From positions 319,165 to 383,164 of the forward strand of contig NMRA01000056.1 in assembly GCA_002633005.1 (NCBI GenBank): DNA of 64,000 nucleotides, written 5' to 3'. Origin of the DNA: Phoronis australis. Lineage: Eukaryota > Phoronida > Phoronidae. Every line of letters begins with the position of its first letter. Position 1 is the stretch's first letter. The notes under the pieces were generated by a model. It made no database searches, was not told where the DNA came from, and saw only the letters and a program-made list of their open reading frames with translations. Made by a program: the position numbers and the translations under genes. Positions 41,176 to 53,241 of the stretch are shown one piece after another.

Positions 41176-41700
41176 GTAGGACCCTAGAAAAATATATTTG
41201 GTTGACTTCGGAACATCATATCTCAGAATTGGCTACACGGATTCATATGAAATTTGACATACTACCATTTGCTATTCTACCTATTCTACCTGTAGAGATT
41301 GTTCCTCTTTTGCATAAGAGGCTATCAAACTCATAGAACTTTGTGATATGGGACTTTTACGATTTTTAACAAAAATCTCAAAAGTTGCATGAAGCGAAAA
41401 CAAAATAATGTACAAAACTTAACAGCGTTATTTCACCTTGAACATTAACGAAATTTGTCATGCTATTGACGCCTTTTATGAATGTGCAATTATTTTTTGC
41501 TTAATTTAACTAAAAAGACATGGTCACGTGATCTAATTGATGTCAGTTTGGTATCGGGTCAAAATCAATTTCCACATGTTTCCTACTTTCAGAAAATATG
41601 TACGTTTACTGAGTTAAAATCTACACTTTTGTACGTATTTGGCTAAACATAAAGTTACACTAACAGCCCACGTAACCTAAGCTCCGGTTGTCATGAAATC
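41176..41700 (+). repeat. CCTAGAAAAATCCAAATTTGG dispersed repeat, long copy
   Basis: The segment shares several blocks in order with 59375-59840: GACTTCGGAACATCA, TCTCAGAATTGGCTACACGG, TTTCACCTTGAACATTAACG, then ATGGTCACGTGATC and TTTCAGAAAAT. A partial relative is at 57520-57730. It has no open frame of note, so it is a decayed transposon or non-autonomous repeat. Confidence 0.65.
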
Positions 41701-42092
41701 ACGGTGGAGCTGACGTTTGTTTTTCATTTTCTAATCAAACCAGTTGCATAAACTGAATTACTTCTCCACATGTACGCGAAGCTGATTTTTGTCGCAACCG
41801 TCCGTCAGCAATCTTTCGTAAGGAGCGAGCTTAATTTTGCATCAAATACGCGTCGTGTACACGGCTCGTGAATACTGCATTAGTTTAGTGCAGTGGTGGA
41901 AATAACGTTTAATAATGTGATCAAGTGGCTACGTACTGACAGGTGGTAAAAAAAATGAGTAATTTCGGGGATGATCTGAAAAATGTGGTCACTCGCGAAA
42001 ACGTGCTTATTTAAGAATGGTCCGACTTCGGTGTCCCAATGCAATACACTTTAGAGACGTCATCACTCCGACAAATTCAATTTAAAAAGCGC

Positions 42093-42098
42093 TTTATT
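42093..42098 (-). terminator. Candidate polyadenylation hexamer AATAAA
   Basis: Another AATAAA on the - strand, about 1 kb after the stop codon. It would give a longer 3' UTR. Confidence 0.3.
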
Positions 42099-42967
42099 CT
42101 ACATCAATTTGCAAGGTTTCAACCATGAAGCTCGTTCAGAATATAAAGCAGAAGAAAAATCTGCGAAATTGATAGACACAAACAATAGATACTATCTTAC
42201 ATAAAACCATGAAATTGCATGCACAGCTAAAATCCAAATATGCAACTCCCTACAGCCACGAAAATATAAATGCCATGTCGCAGCAGATTTTTCAGAGTCG
42301 TCTTTACAAACATGAGTAAAGCTCACTAGATAAAGGTGAAATATTCAACATGACTGTAGTCCGTACACGTTACAGGTTCATAAACAACGAATAGCCAAAA
42401 ATAAACTGACAAATATTAAGTGTACACAATGAAAGATGAAGTCAGAGTGAGTACAGAATATCGGAAGCGTGTAAAGTTGCATTTCGCCTTGTTTAGAAAG
42501 CTAAAAAAATGAAAATCGAATAGGGGGTTCTATCTTGTCTACCAGGAAGAACATCAAAACCGTCAGCGACTCGTGAAAATGCTCCAGATCTTTACTGGAG
42601 TTGCCCAGTACTAAGAGGAAATTGGGAATTCTAAATTGGCGCATGTAAGCGTGGCCTGTGACTTAAAGTGTGTAAGGGAAGTAGAATCCTATCACAGTAA
42701 AGAATATTACTAATGAGACTGATTTTATCGGAGTAAAAACCGAATTCGATTTTGGTGTCTTAGCCAGATAAACAGGGCGTAAAAATTGCGAAGATAATGA
42801 TCAGGACATGAGAAATTCTTAGTCAGCCAACAATTGGCATCACCAAATAGTAAATTTAAAAGTGCATGTCTCTGGATTCTGGAAATGTATCTTACCATTC
42901 TGTCAGTCCTATTTTCACGGGCCACGCATTTTAACTCAAATTCCGTGATTTTTATGGTAAACAGATT

Positions 42968-42973
42968 TTTATT
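42968..42973 (-). terminator. Candidate polyadenylation hexamer AATAAA
   Basis: First AATAAA on the - strand, about 140 bp after the phosphatase stop codon. A chance match is possible. Confidence 0.4.
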
Positions 42974-43113
42974 TATGCCAGCAATATTGCGATTCCACTT
43001 TACGCAGATCTCAGTAAAGTCTGGACTTTGTATTCATCCAATGCACAAAATGTCTGTCCGTTCTCCGGTGATAAGTCAATTGCTTCAGTCTCCGTTTCAA
43101 TCGCTGAATGTTT

Positions 43114-43188
43114 TTACTTGAAGTTCGCGTAAGTTTCAAACGAATCCAGAAAGCGCTGAGCCATCAGGTACAAAGACTTGTACTGTTC
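43114..43188 (-). CDS. RPTP last coding exon
   Basis: The coding part is 75 bp after GTCTTTCTAG, ending with TAA at 43114-43116. It encodes EQYKSLYLMAQRFLDSFETY then ANFK. (D/E)QYxFLYxxAxxYLxSF is the standard C-terminal end of D2 domains, so the protein ends without an extra tail. Confidence 0.93.
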   Translation of the reverse strand, partial: EQYKSLYLMAQRFLDSFETYANFK

Positions 43189-46100
43189 CTAGAAAGACAG
43201 CCAATAAACACGGAGTAAGGCATCATGTGACTTTTAACTCCAAATAAGAATAACAATAACACTACCTTAATTTAACATGGACTCTTCCGTTTGAAAAACT
43301 CGAACTTAACAGTTAACGCGGCTATAGGCCTACACCCGCCTTTTGTCACAAAACATTTTTGTTTTAGATCGCTTACATCTGTAAAGTTAGTCTCAAATCG
43401 TTTCGTAATCAAAACAGGTCTGATATCTGGGCTTGAAGAGAAGGGACAGGTCGTTATTTCTTGAGAGCCGTCTGCACAGGTTGGCTTGTTACAGCGTACG
43501 TGTCATTTTATTCGCCGTACATGGTCTCGCGTAATAACGAGATGCCAGTTCTTTTCATGACCAAAAACCACATCTCATTAAACTAATTGGTATAAAACAG
43601 TAATTTTTCATCGACCTAACTAGGGTTCATACCCGCGTTAAACACTTCCCTCTTAATTCCCTAATGACAAAAACATGTTTCAGAGTGACGGAAAGGAATA
43701 TTAATTGTTGTTTATTCATAATTATAAACGCCCATTTAGTCCACGAGTGATGAGGGCATTATATAAGCCATCAGGCTCAACTTTACGTGGGTTAGCTACT
43801 ATACATGACAGGTCATTTTCTGGTCAAATACAGTAAACAGTGGAAAGTTCGTGTTCCAGGAAACCCGTGACTGTACCTACTACAGCAATCATATAATACA
43901 CCAGTGATATCTGGAATTACTTGAATTATCCTGCTTCAACTAATTAGTTAATCAAGAAATAGTTGAAGAATATGACAATCTATATGCGAATTAAGGTCTT
44001 TGGCTCTTTTCCCAAAGTTGACATTTTTCAGTGTTTTTGGCTTCACCCTCGCTCATACATAATCTTAATTACGTTTGAAAATAGATGCATGTTGGCACTT
44101 CAGACGTCAGTGTAAACGTTTGATAGTAACTGTCGTAAATGTTTGTACATAAAAGAGAAATGCGTTCGACTACCAGTTCAACACAACTTACGAACTCGGC
44201 GATGAACTCGGGTCTGTTTGAACGCACACATTTTACCGTATGGAAGACATCGACACCTTGTTCCGCTATAATCTTGTCGAAAAGGTTTACCATAGCGCAG
44301 AAATAACCACTTCTTGTACAACCATCTCTGGAAAATTACCACACTGACGTCATTGCAAAATCTGGTAATTTGTGAATGTAAAAGAAGTCGGAATTAATGA
44401 CAATGTTCTGCGCCCGGGTTCTAATCTTTGTACTCGAAATACAAATAATTCATTTCCGCTCTACTTAAGAACTCGTCACGGTGATTTCCAGTAAAAACTC
44501 GAGTTCAAGATGTTGAAGTCATTAAATGGACACCACTGAGAATTAGACGGTCGTCACGTAAACCGTAATGCATTCTAGTAAAGAATAATTGACAAACATC
44601 TTGAGTTTGCATCAGTAAAAGAGAAATAGACTCCCCACAAATTTCCATAAGCTTCTTGGGTGTTTAACTTATGTCAGGTTCCATTTCAATAACTGTCTCG
44701 CCGCGAGAACACCTAGCCTCCAAAATCTCGTGAGATCCTCATTTTCTAGCGAGACACAAGGGGTTACTGAACTCTATCTTCTTCTTCAGCGTTTTACCGA
44801 GTTTCATTAAATAGCTCCTGTGTTCAGATTGGTCTTATTTGGAGAGTACTTACAGGCAATGTATTGTAATGGGCGTGTTGTCAGTTTTGTGTTGTTGATC
44901 CTTCAGCAGGCTATAAAGCTTTATCAAGGCCGACTGGGTCGATGAAGTCGGTGTTAGTTGATTCTTTGGCCAGTTGATGAGTTCGAACTGCTTGATTTGA
45001 CGAGATGGGTTGTTCGGCTGAAACAAAACTTCACTAGGAATCACAGAATAACAAAAGAGACAATGCTTTCTCCGCATGAAAGGACCGACACGATTTTTAT
45101 TTTCTTTGGATCTGAAGTTCATTCAAAGGTTGTCCACGTTTAGTAGGCTACAAGAACTCAGTGACGTAGGCCTACTCACTATAAAAGTTCCAAATGCGTT
45201 ACTACCAATTCTGCTTATTGCCACTCNAAAATTGCCATAAGCTTCTTGGGTGTTTAACTTACGTCAGGTTCCATTTCAATAACTGTCTCGCCGCGAGAAC
45301 ACCTAGCCTCCAAAATCTCGTGAGATCCTCATTTTCTAGCGAGACACAAGGGGTTACTGAACTCTATCTTCTTCTTCAGCGTTTTACCGAGTTTCATTAA
45401 ATAGGTCCTGTGTTCAGATTGGTCTTATATGGAGAGTACTTACAGGCAATGTATTGTAATGGGCGTGTTGTCAGTTTTGTGTTGTTGATCCTTCAGCAGG
45501 CTATAAAGCTTTATCAAGGCCGACTGGGGCGATGAAGTCGGTGTTAGTTGATTCTTTGGCCAGTTGATGAGTTCGAACTGCTTGATTTGACGAGATGGGT
45601 TGTTCGGCTGAAACAAAACTTCACTAGGAATCACAGAATAACAAAAGAGACAATGCTTTCTCCGCATGAAAGGACCGACACGATTTTTATTTTCTTTGGA
45701 TCTGAAGTTCATTCAAAGGTTGTCCACGTTTAGTAGGCTACAAGAACTCAGTGACGTAGGCCTACTCACTATAAAAGTTCCAAATGCGTTACTACCAATT
45801 CTGCTTATTGCCACTCCCAAACGACCGACTGCTTGACGACTTTGTAAAAATCCAAAAAGTGTTTGCCGCAGAAACGCGAATGATAGAGGTGTATCCAAAA
45901 TTGTACAAGTTCACACTTGCTTGGAATTTGACAAACATTTTCGTTGTACCTTCGAGGTGTTCGTGAGGCTGAATGACCGTTCGATGATTAACTCGTTGTG
46001 CTCATATCGCTTGGACAGGAAGTCGACCCTGAAGTGACCGTGCTGAACGGTGTCGATTTCCGGCCAGTACTGCGCACATGACTGAAACAGGAAATAGTAA

Positions 46101-49100
46101 GTCAAACATCCTAGGAACAGACAACAATTCTTACCATGCGGCTCCTCCGACCAAGAAAATGCCATCTTGCTTGACCTCATCACGTACCCAGAGCTTGATT
46201 TGTCACGCGGCTACATAAAACTTTCAACACAATTTGAGCAGAGGAACCAGGGGTGGATCCAGGATTTTTAGTTCGGGTGGGGGGCAGGGCAGGGCAGAGT
46301 ATTAGCCAAGATTTTGTCCGTCAGGCGTTAACACCCCAGAACTACCAAATGGAATTTGGGAGAGTTTTAGGGGGGCTATGGCCCCCTTGGCTCCACTCTA
46401 AATCCGCCACTGGGAACACTAAGCATCCTGTTACAGCCACAGTACCATGTCATAAAACTCACGTCTACGTACACTGACAGAGCCATGGCAAACGTAACAT
46501 ATCCATGTACGTTTTTGTGAGGGAGACATATTGTCAACGACGAAACTGTGACGCAAATTGTGTAAGACAACTACGTCTGTCGATTCAAAATGTTTTCGGC
46601 AGAATTATCGAGTAAAAGACCTACGTACATTATGTACATACAGACGTCCCACACTCTCAAGTCTGAACAGTTTGAGCAGTGCTCTGAGGGCCCTAGATAC
46701 ACACAGAGCATGCGCGCACCCTCGAACGAGCCCCCCTCCCATTTGGCGAAGTGGACAAAAAGGTCCACCTCAGAGGAACGAAAAGTCCAAGAAAACGAGC
46801 CAAAAGTCCACTGAAAAGGCCCGAACGCAAAATTCACAACTCTGAAACTTGGTACCCCGTTTTTTTGGTCCCTCGTTTTTCTCGTTAATAAAAGGTCCAC
46901 ATTGTCAAAAGTTCGAGCCCCCGTATAGTTTAGGCTGGGTGCGCCCATGTAGAGGGAGATCGGACGTTCTACTATAAATAGCCGTAAAAGCACACGGTTC
47001 ACGTGGCGCCATGTTGTTGTGTGGAAGCTCACTGCACACAAAGCAGAGTGTCCGTAAGCGCGTAAGGGGCCTCGGTATTTTAACGAAATGCAAAAATACT
47101 GACGAGTAGGAAAAAATAAAACCAAAACACGCTGAACATTATCAGCATGATACTTAAATTAAGGATTTTCATTTTAATTTCCAAAAAAAATCCCGAAAGT
47201 GATATCGCTGGGAAGAGGGAAAAATGCAAAATACTAGCATTTTGGAGCCTAGGTCATCAAAATCAACCCATCGGTAAGAAAGTTGGAGCCTTTAGTAGCA
47301 CATCGGCTTGCAAGGTGCATAACACTCAGTTCCATACAACAAAATGGCCGTCCTGCTATACTTTTACCAAGCCACCTTCTGTCTCTATGCTGAGGACTCG
47401 TGCCCATAGTCGAAGAAGAAGTGAGAGCCAATTGGGAACTTTTGTCGCCTTTCGCAATACCGACTTATGATACTGACTTATAATTGCGTGACACCATGAT
47501 TATGCAGGGGCGGATCCAGGATTTTGAATTGGAGTGGGCAGGGCAGAGTATTAGCCAGGATTTTTCCTGTCAGACATTCGCACCTCCGAACTGCCAAATG
47601 GAATCTGGGAGAATTTTAGGGGGAGGGGGGCATGACACCCTTGGCCCCCTTCNAGGGGCCTCGGTATTTTAAATGCAAAAATACTGACGAGTAGGAAAAA
47701 AAAAACAAAACACGCTGAACATTATCAGCATGATACTTAAATTAAGGATTTTCATTTTAATTTCCAAAAAAAATCCCGAAAGTGATATCGCTGGGAAGAG
47801 GGAAAAATGCAAAATACTAGCATTTTGGAGCCTAGGTCATCAAAATCGACCCATCGGTAAGAAAGTTGGAGCCTTTAGTAGCACATCGGCTTGCAAGGTG
47901 CATAACACTCAGTTCCATACAACAAAATGGCCGTCCTGCTATACTTTTACCAAGCCACCTTCTGTCTCTATGCTGAGGACTCGTGCCCATAGTCGAAGAA
48001 GAAGTGAGAGCCAATTGGGAACTTTTGTCGCCTTTCGCAATACCGACTTATGATACTGACTTATAATTGCGTGACACCATGATTATGCAGGGGCGGATCC
48101 AGGATTTTGAATTGGAGTGGGCAGGGCAGAGTATTAGCCAGGATTTTTCCTGTCAGACATTCGCACCTCCGAACTGCCAAATGGAATCTGGGAGAATTTT
48201 AGGAGGAGGGGGGCATGACACCCTTGGCCCCCTTCTAAATCCGCCAATGTTATGGACAACAGATTCCCAACACCAACACTTTCAAATGAAAATCCAAGAA
48301 GAGGTGCTTCTCTCGCCCAATGCACAACTTAACCTCCGATTGGGAAGAGAAAAGTAAAACAGACGCTGCTATATAGTGAATAGAGACGTCGCGGCCAATA
48401 GTTTTAGTCGAGGCTTGAACGCAAGATCATAGATTTTGTGCATTGTGAATAAACAGGGTTGGCGAACCGGCGTAGTCACGGTGACACACGTGTTCCATGT
48501 CTTAGAACTATGGCAAGACCTTGAATAGAAAAGGAATTTCTTTCAAGAGAATAGCCCAGTTTCTTGGACACTTCTCGGTTCTGATAGAAGAACGTGTATG
48601 CAAACCGCACCCTCCCCCCAGTGCCGAAACACTGTAATTAGTGTGAAGGACATGAGATCGAAGAAACTCTTACTTTATCGCCGTCAGTGTTAGCGTTCAA
48701 CATGACAATAGTGCTGCTATTGTGGTCGTTCATCATACGCCAGAAATCTAGCACGGTGTTCGGCAGTGGCGTCTGCGTGACTATGAACTCATCGCGGTGC
48801 TTGAAACCCTGTAGCGAGAGGATACTGCCATCAAACGCTTTCTCGACCTCAGTAAGTTGATGTCTCGCCTGCACTTCGTTATGCAAAACCATTTTTTTTA
48901 AAGAAACCACATTTTGAAATCATGGTAACACGTTGTCGTTCTCATCAACTTAAACACAATTGGTCGTGACTTTATATAGAAATGCAGTACTGTTGGTCAC
49001 ACTCACATTAACGAAGACGGCGTTGATGTAGTCGGTTTCGTCCACGTTTCCGGAAGTCACCAAGTAAGGGCGTGCCCGACCAACTAAAAAAAGATGCCGT

Positions 49101-52100
49101 TGGGAGTCAGTACAGTGTGACGATTTCTGTCAGCCATTGGAATATTAAGGGGTGCATAACTCTTCATCCATCATACTGATTTTCTCGTCAATTAGGTTGA
49201 ACGTTTAACGCAAGTACTTTTAAGTATTAAAATACATGTACCTGTCTATGATGAAGGCTGTGACAAAGGACCTGAGGTCAAGTAATTAAAAAAACAGCTC
49301 AGCATAAGTTTTCCTCAAAGTATCAGTCTGAATTGTGCGAATGTTTACAGAATAATTGCTTGATATTAGGTAAATTAAACCTCGCTTGAAATATCGTAGC
49401 AATGTCTTACTCTGCTCCTATACTCAACGCTAAACATATTCCTATATATAGGATGCTATTTCCATAAGCGTACTTGGCAAAACTGAGAAACGATTCTTGC
49501 TGGCATTGTTCGGAAGCTTCCCAGCCCAATAATCTTCTGGGTCACTTGTGAGACAGAGACGTCGTGCAGTCTGTAAGGACATAGAGAGAGAGACACTGAA
49601 TGGAGCCCGAGAGCAATTTGTAGGCCTACCACGTACTGTATGAGTGCCTAATGGGCGAATCACTAGCGAGATTTAATCAAATTAATACACGCAACTGGTG
49701 TCGATAGTTGTAATCTTTTTAAGGATAACGAAAATCGGTTCGTGCGCATCACAGAGCGTATATTTGTGATGCAGTCCGATTCAGAACAGAATCAAGAAAG
49801 TGTCACGCAGGCAATCGTCTGGAGTGCTCGGTAACCTGGCAGTTGATTTTGAATAGGTGGAACCTGTTTACTCGCACCTTAAAATCCTACTACAACGTCG
49901 TGATTTCTACAGATTGTTTACCTGAGTCTACCAGGGGTGCTATTAGCTAGCTGTGTCCACTATCCCTCCAATCCTTACCTATATGACGTCACAGGCTATC
50001 CACGAAAAAGGTCAGTGTAGCATCGCAAAACCAAGCCGTTGCTGAATTGCAGAAATACAATGTTCACCAGCCGGCAGCCACAGTATCGAGCAGATCTATT
50101 TTCTCGTGACAGTACCCACAGTTGGGCAAAGACAAAAGTGGGCACGAAAAGAACAAGCTTGGTAAGGAACTCCTTTCAAATAATTCTCCAAATTTGAAAA
50201 TATTGAATAATTTGGTTTCATATGGACTTCTTGACAGTTCACGATAAATGTGCCCTTCCCATATACTTGTGTGCTTTGTTAGCACTACCATCCTATGTTG
50301 CTGGTCATTTTTCCCTCACAATAAAAATTTACTCTGGTCATAAGGAAAGATGAAAGAAGCTTATCCGTTTCACTTGAGAAGATGAGCGACCATTGCCGTG
50401 GGACCGTTTCAGTCTGGTTACGCAATCACGACCCTTTCTTACTAGTTAGGTTAACTGTGTTAGCAGTTACATGCATGTAGCTGGAAGTACGCGAAACCGG
50501 ATTGTCTATGAAAAAGTAGCTATTTATGAAAGTATTGCCAGTTTAAAATCAAACAAGTTTGTAATCAAAGAATAACAGGTTTGCAATTTATTTTGAACGA
50601 GCTCAATATTTACATGTATATGGCGCAACTCAAGGAGGATCAACATCATTAACGACAAATGATATTAGAATACAATTTTATCTTAGGTGTAACAATCAAC
50701 CCCGCGTGATCATTTGTTCAAGAAAACACTTTTTGGTGCATACAGTGATCGCCTCACTGAGATAGTGTAATATCATTAGGTTTCTGAAAACGGAAATCTT
50801 AAGAACCTTTAATTTGAATCAGTATTCTTATCTCGATTTTCTGCTTTAGGAAGGATACCTACTTCAAATTCCTTCTTTAGAGGACTGTTTTTCCTTTCTT
50901 GTTCGTCTGCAAAGAGCTCCAAAAGAGTGCTCTCGTACTGCGGGGTTGGTATGAACGTCTCTCCACCGTAAACACTTTCAAGAATCGCTGTGTGGATGAA
51001 CTTGTACTGATGCTAAAAAGATATTTTGATGCTTTTCTTTGTAACATATTTCTGTTTCGAAGATGTTGACATATAGGTTATCCCACATACATAGGAATAC
51101 CATTGTCCAATCTTATCCAGAATTCATTTCATCTCGAAAAGTGGGGAATGCATTTACTCGTGCGCCTAAAATCAGTCGCCGTTTTTGACGTCATTGCAGG
51201 TTGCTTTCCATTATGATCATTGAAAAGGAACGCCACTATAGGTACATGAAAATTACTACAGCCTGTGCTTTTAAGGCTGCTCAAAATGTCAGAATTTGAG
51301 GGTCATGCCAAAAGTCGCTATGGGCAATAAGAATACTGCAAGGTGTGAAAATACGACAACAAATAAATGAACTAGACCCTGGATCATGTAATGATAGCTC
51401 TTGCCTTGGCGAGAACTATCAGCTCAGCTGTTATTCAACGCGTGCCTGTCCCTAAGCCACGACAGACGGGCACTTTCCCTGGTATTCCAGTCACAGTAAA
51501 ATTGCTCCATTGTAGTTCAAGCGCTTTCCAGTTTCAATTCTGCAAATCACGTACGATACTCACTTACCACTGTTTGCACCATGTTGACCCTCTGCTGCCG
51601 GAGCAGATACACGTGGCCGAGAATGTCTACAAAGTTCTCCACTCGGGCTTGTTCGCTTAAAATGTCCATCATTATGAACGTACCACTCCTGCCGACACCG
51701 GCACTAAAACAGACGTAGAAGGGCTCATGTGATTAGGTTTCACGTTTGGAAGAGAAACAGAATGCTGTATTACCAGGAGTGCTTCAGGAAAATGAAAATT
51801 TGCCACAGAGACGCCTGTCATCAACAACAGTTGTTTCCTAGGTTTTTTGACTACAGTTGTTACAGCGCTTTCAAAAAAGCAGCGTTGGAATCAGGTGCTT
51901 AAAGTAAAGGCTACAACGAGGTTTGTGATATTTCGTTCCTCTTTGTCGACACTTGAATGTGAAATTGTTTGTAAAAACGTAAAGATTTTACTCTTCATGA
52001 TTACTGAAAACATTCCAAAACACCATGTCTCCTCATAAAGTGAGGATCCAAACATACCAACCTGCAGTGAATGACCGTTGGATTGTCATCGCCATCTTCA

Positions 52101-53209
52101 ACAATTCGTTCCTTAACGATCCCGTAGAACTTCCACAGGTTAGACGAGTTAGTGGGAACGCCATGATCCGGCCATCCAGTAAAATGATAATGAATGAGTT
52201 CTCTTGGTTTATTCAACGAGGGCTACAATAAGAAATTCAAAGCTATGTTCGTTCACAATGTTTGCATTCACGCCAACTTTGCTTTTCCACAGTATTTAGC
52301 TACCAAAAAGAAAAACTAGTTAAACCACTTTTAAAGCTAATATAATCGGTCCGTGCTAGGACACGATATTCGTTACCAACAATTGAAACTATCAGGGACT
52401 AAAGAAAACGCTTCAGAGTTTGTTGGGGTTGGCCAGTTCTAAAACTGCGAATTCGAAAACAACATTGAGCTAGACAGCCGCAAAATCCCACTTAAAATAA
52501 AGAAACAGCACTTACACCATAAACGTTGAGAACTTCGAACGTCCGTGTAACGTAATCATGTTGCGTTTCTTTGCTAGTCAATGTCACATTAATGTGACCG
52601 TAGCGTTCTACCTCGTGCGAATCGGGCCAGTACTCTTCGCATTTTTTCTGAAAATACAATACACAACTAAAGACAGTTTTAACTAAAAATACGTTCACTT
52701 AGTGCCCCTAAAGGCTTATGTATGCGAGTATATCCAACTTCCTTTTGGCCGAATCCCTGAGTTTTGCCGAATCGGTTCCAAGACCAAAATATGTGTTTGT
52801 GATTCCATGACGACGCTCTTTTCCTTAATGTATATGCCCTGTTCCTGCTTTTCCTGCTGCTAGTCTGAAGGAAATGTTACTGTTGCTGCTACCGCTTTTG
52901 ATGTAGGTGTTAGTGCTGCTGCTTTTGCAATCGCTACTGGTTTTGCTGTTTGTATAGCCGCTACTGCTGTTATCTCTAATGTTGCTGTTACATAGCACTG
53001 CTGTTGCTGCAGCATCTGATGCTGGTCGTACAGCTGTTACTACCGGCGCTTCTGATGTTGGTGTTCGCGCTGCTACTGCTGTTATCACTTCTAAACTTGG
53101 TGCACGTGCAGCTGCTTTTGTTGCCAGTTCTGATCTTGGTGTTTGCACTGCTGCTGTTACTGCTGATACTGTCACCTCTGATGTTGGTGTTTGTGCTTCC
53201 GATGGTGCC

Positions 53210-53241
<32 letters not shown>

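Larger units (their letters stand above)
42093..43113 (-). other. Receptor phosphatase 3' untranslated region, extent uncertain
   Basis: Non-coding sequence after the stop codon on the - strand. AATAAA hexamers lie at 42968-42973 and 42093-42098 (TTTATT on the + strand). Either could be the transcript end. Confidence 0.4.

Noticed and set aside
44854-45607. Mutually exclusive D2 exons in the phosphatase
   Set aside because: Introns are as similar as exons (about 99 percent) and a single N marks the joint, so unmerged alleles explain it better. The PDE4 pair by contrast differs strongly in exons and not at all recognisably in introns.
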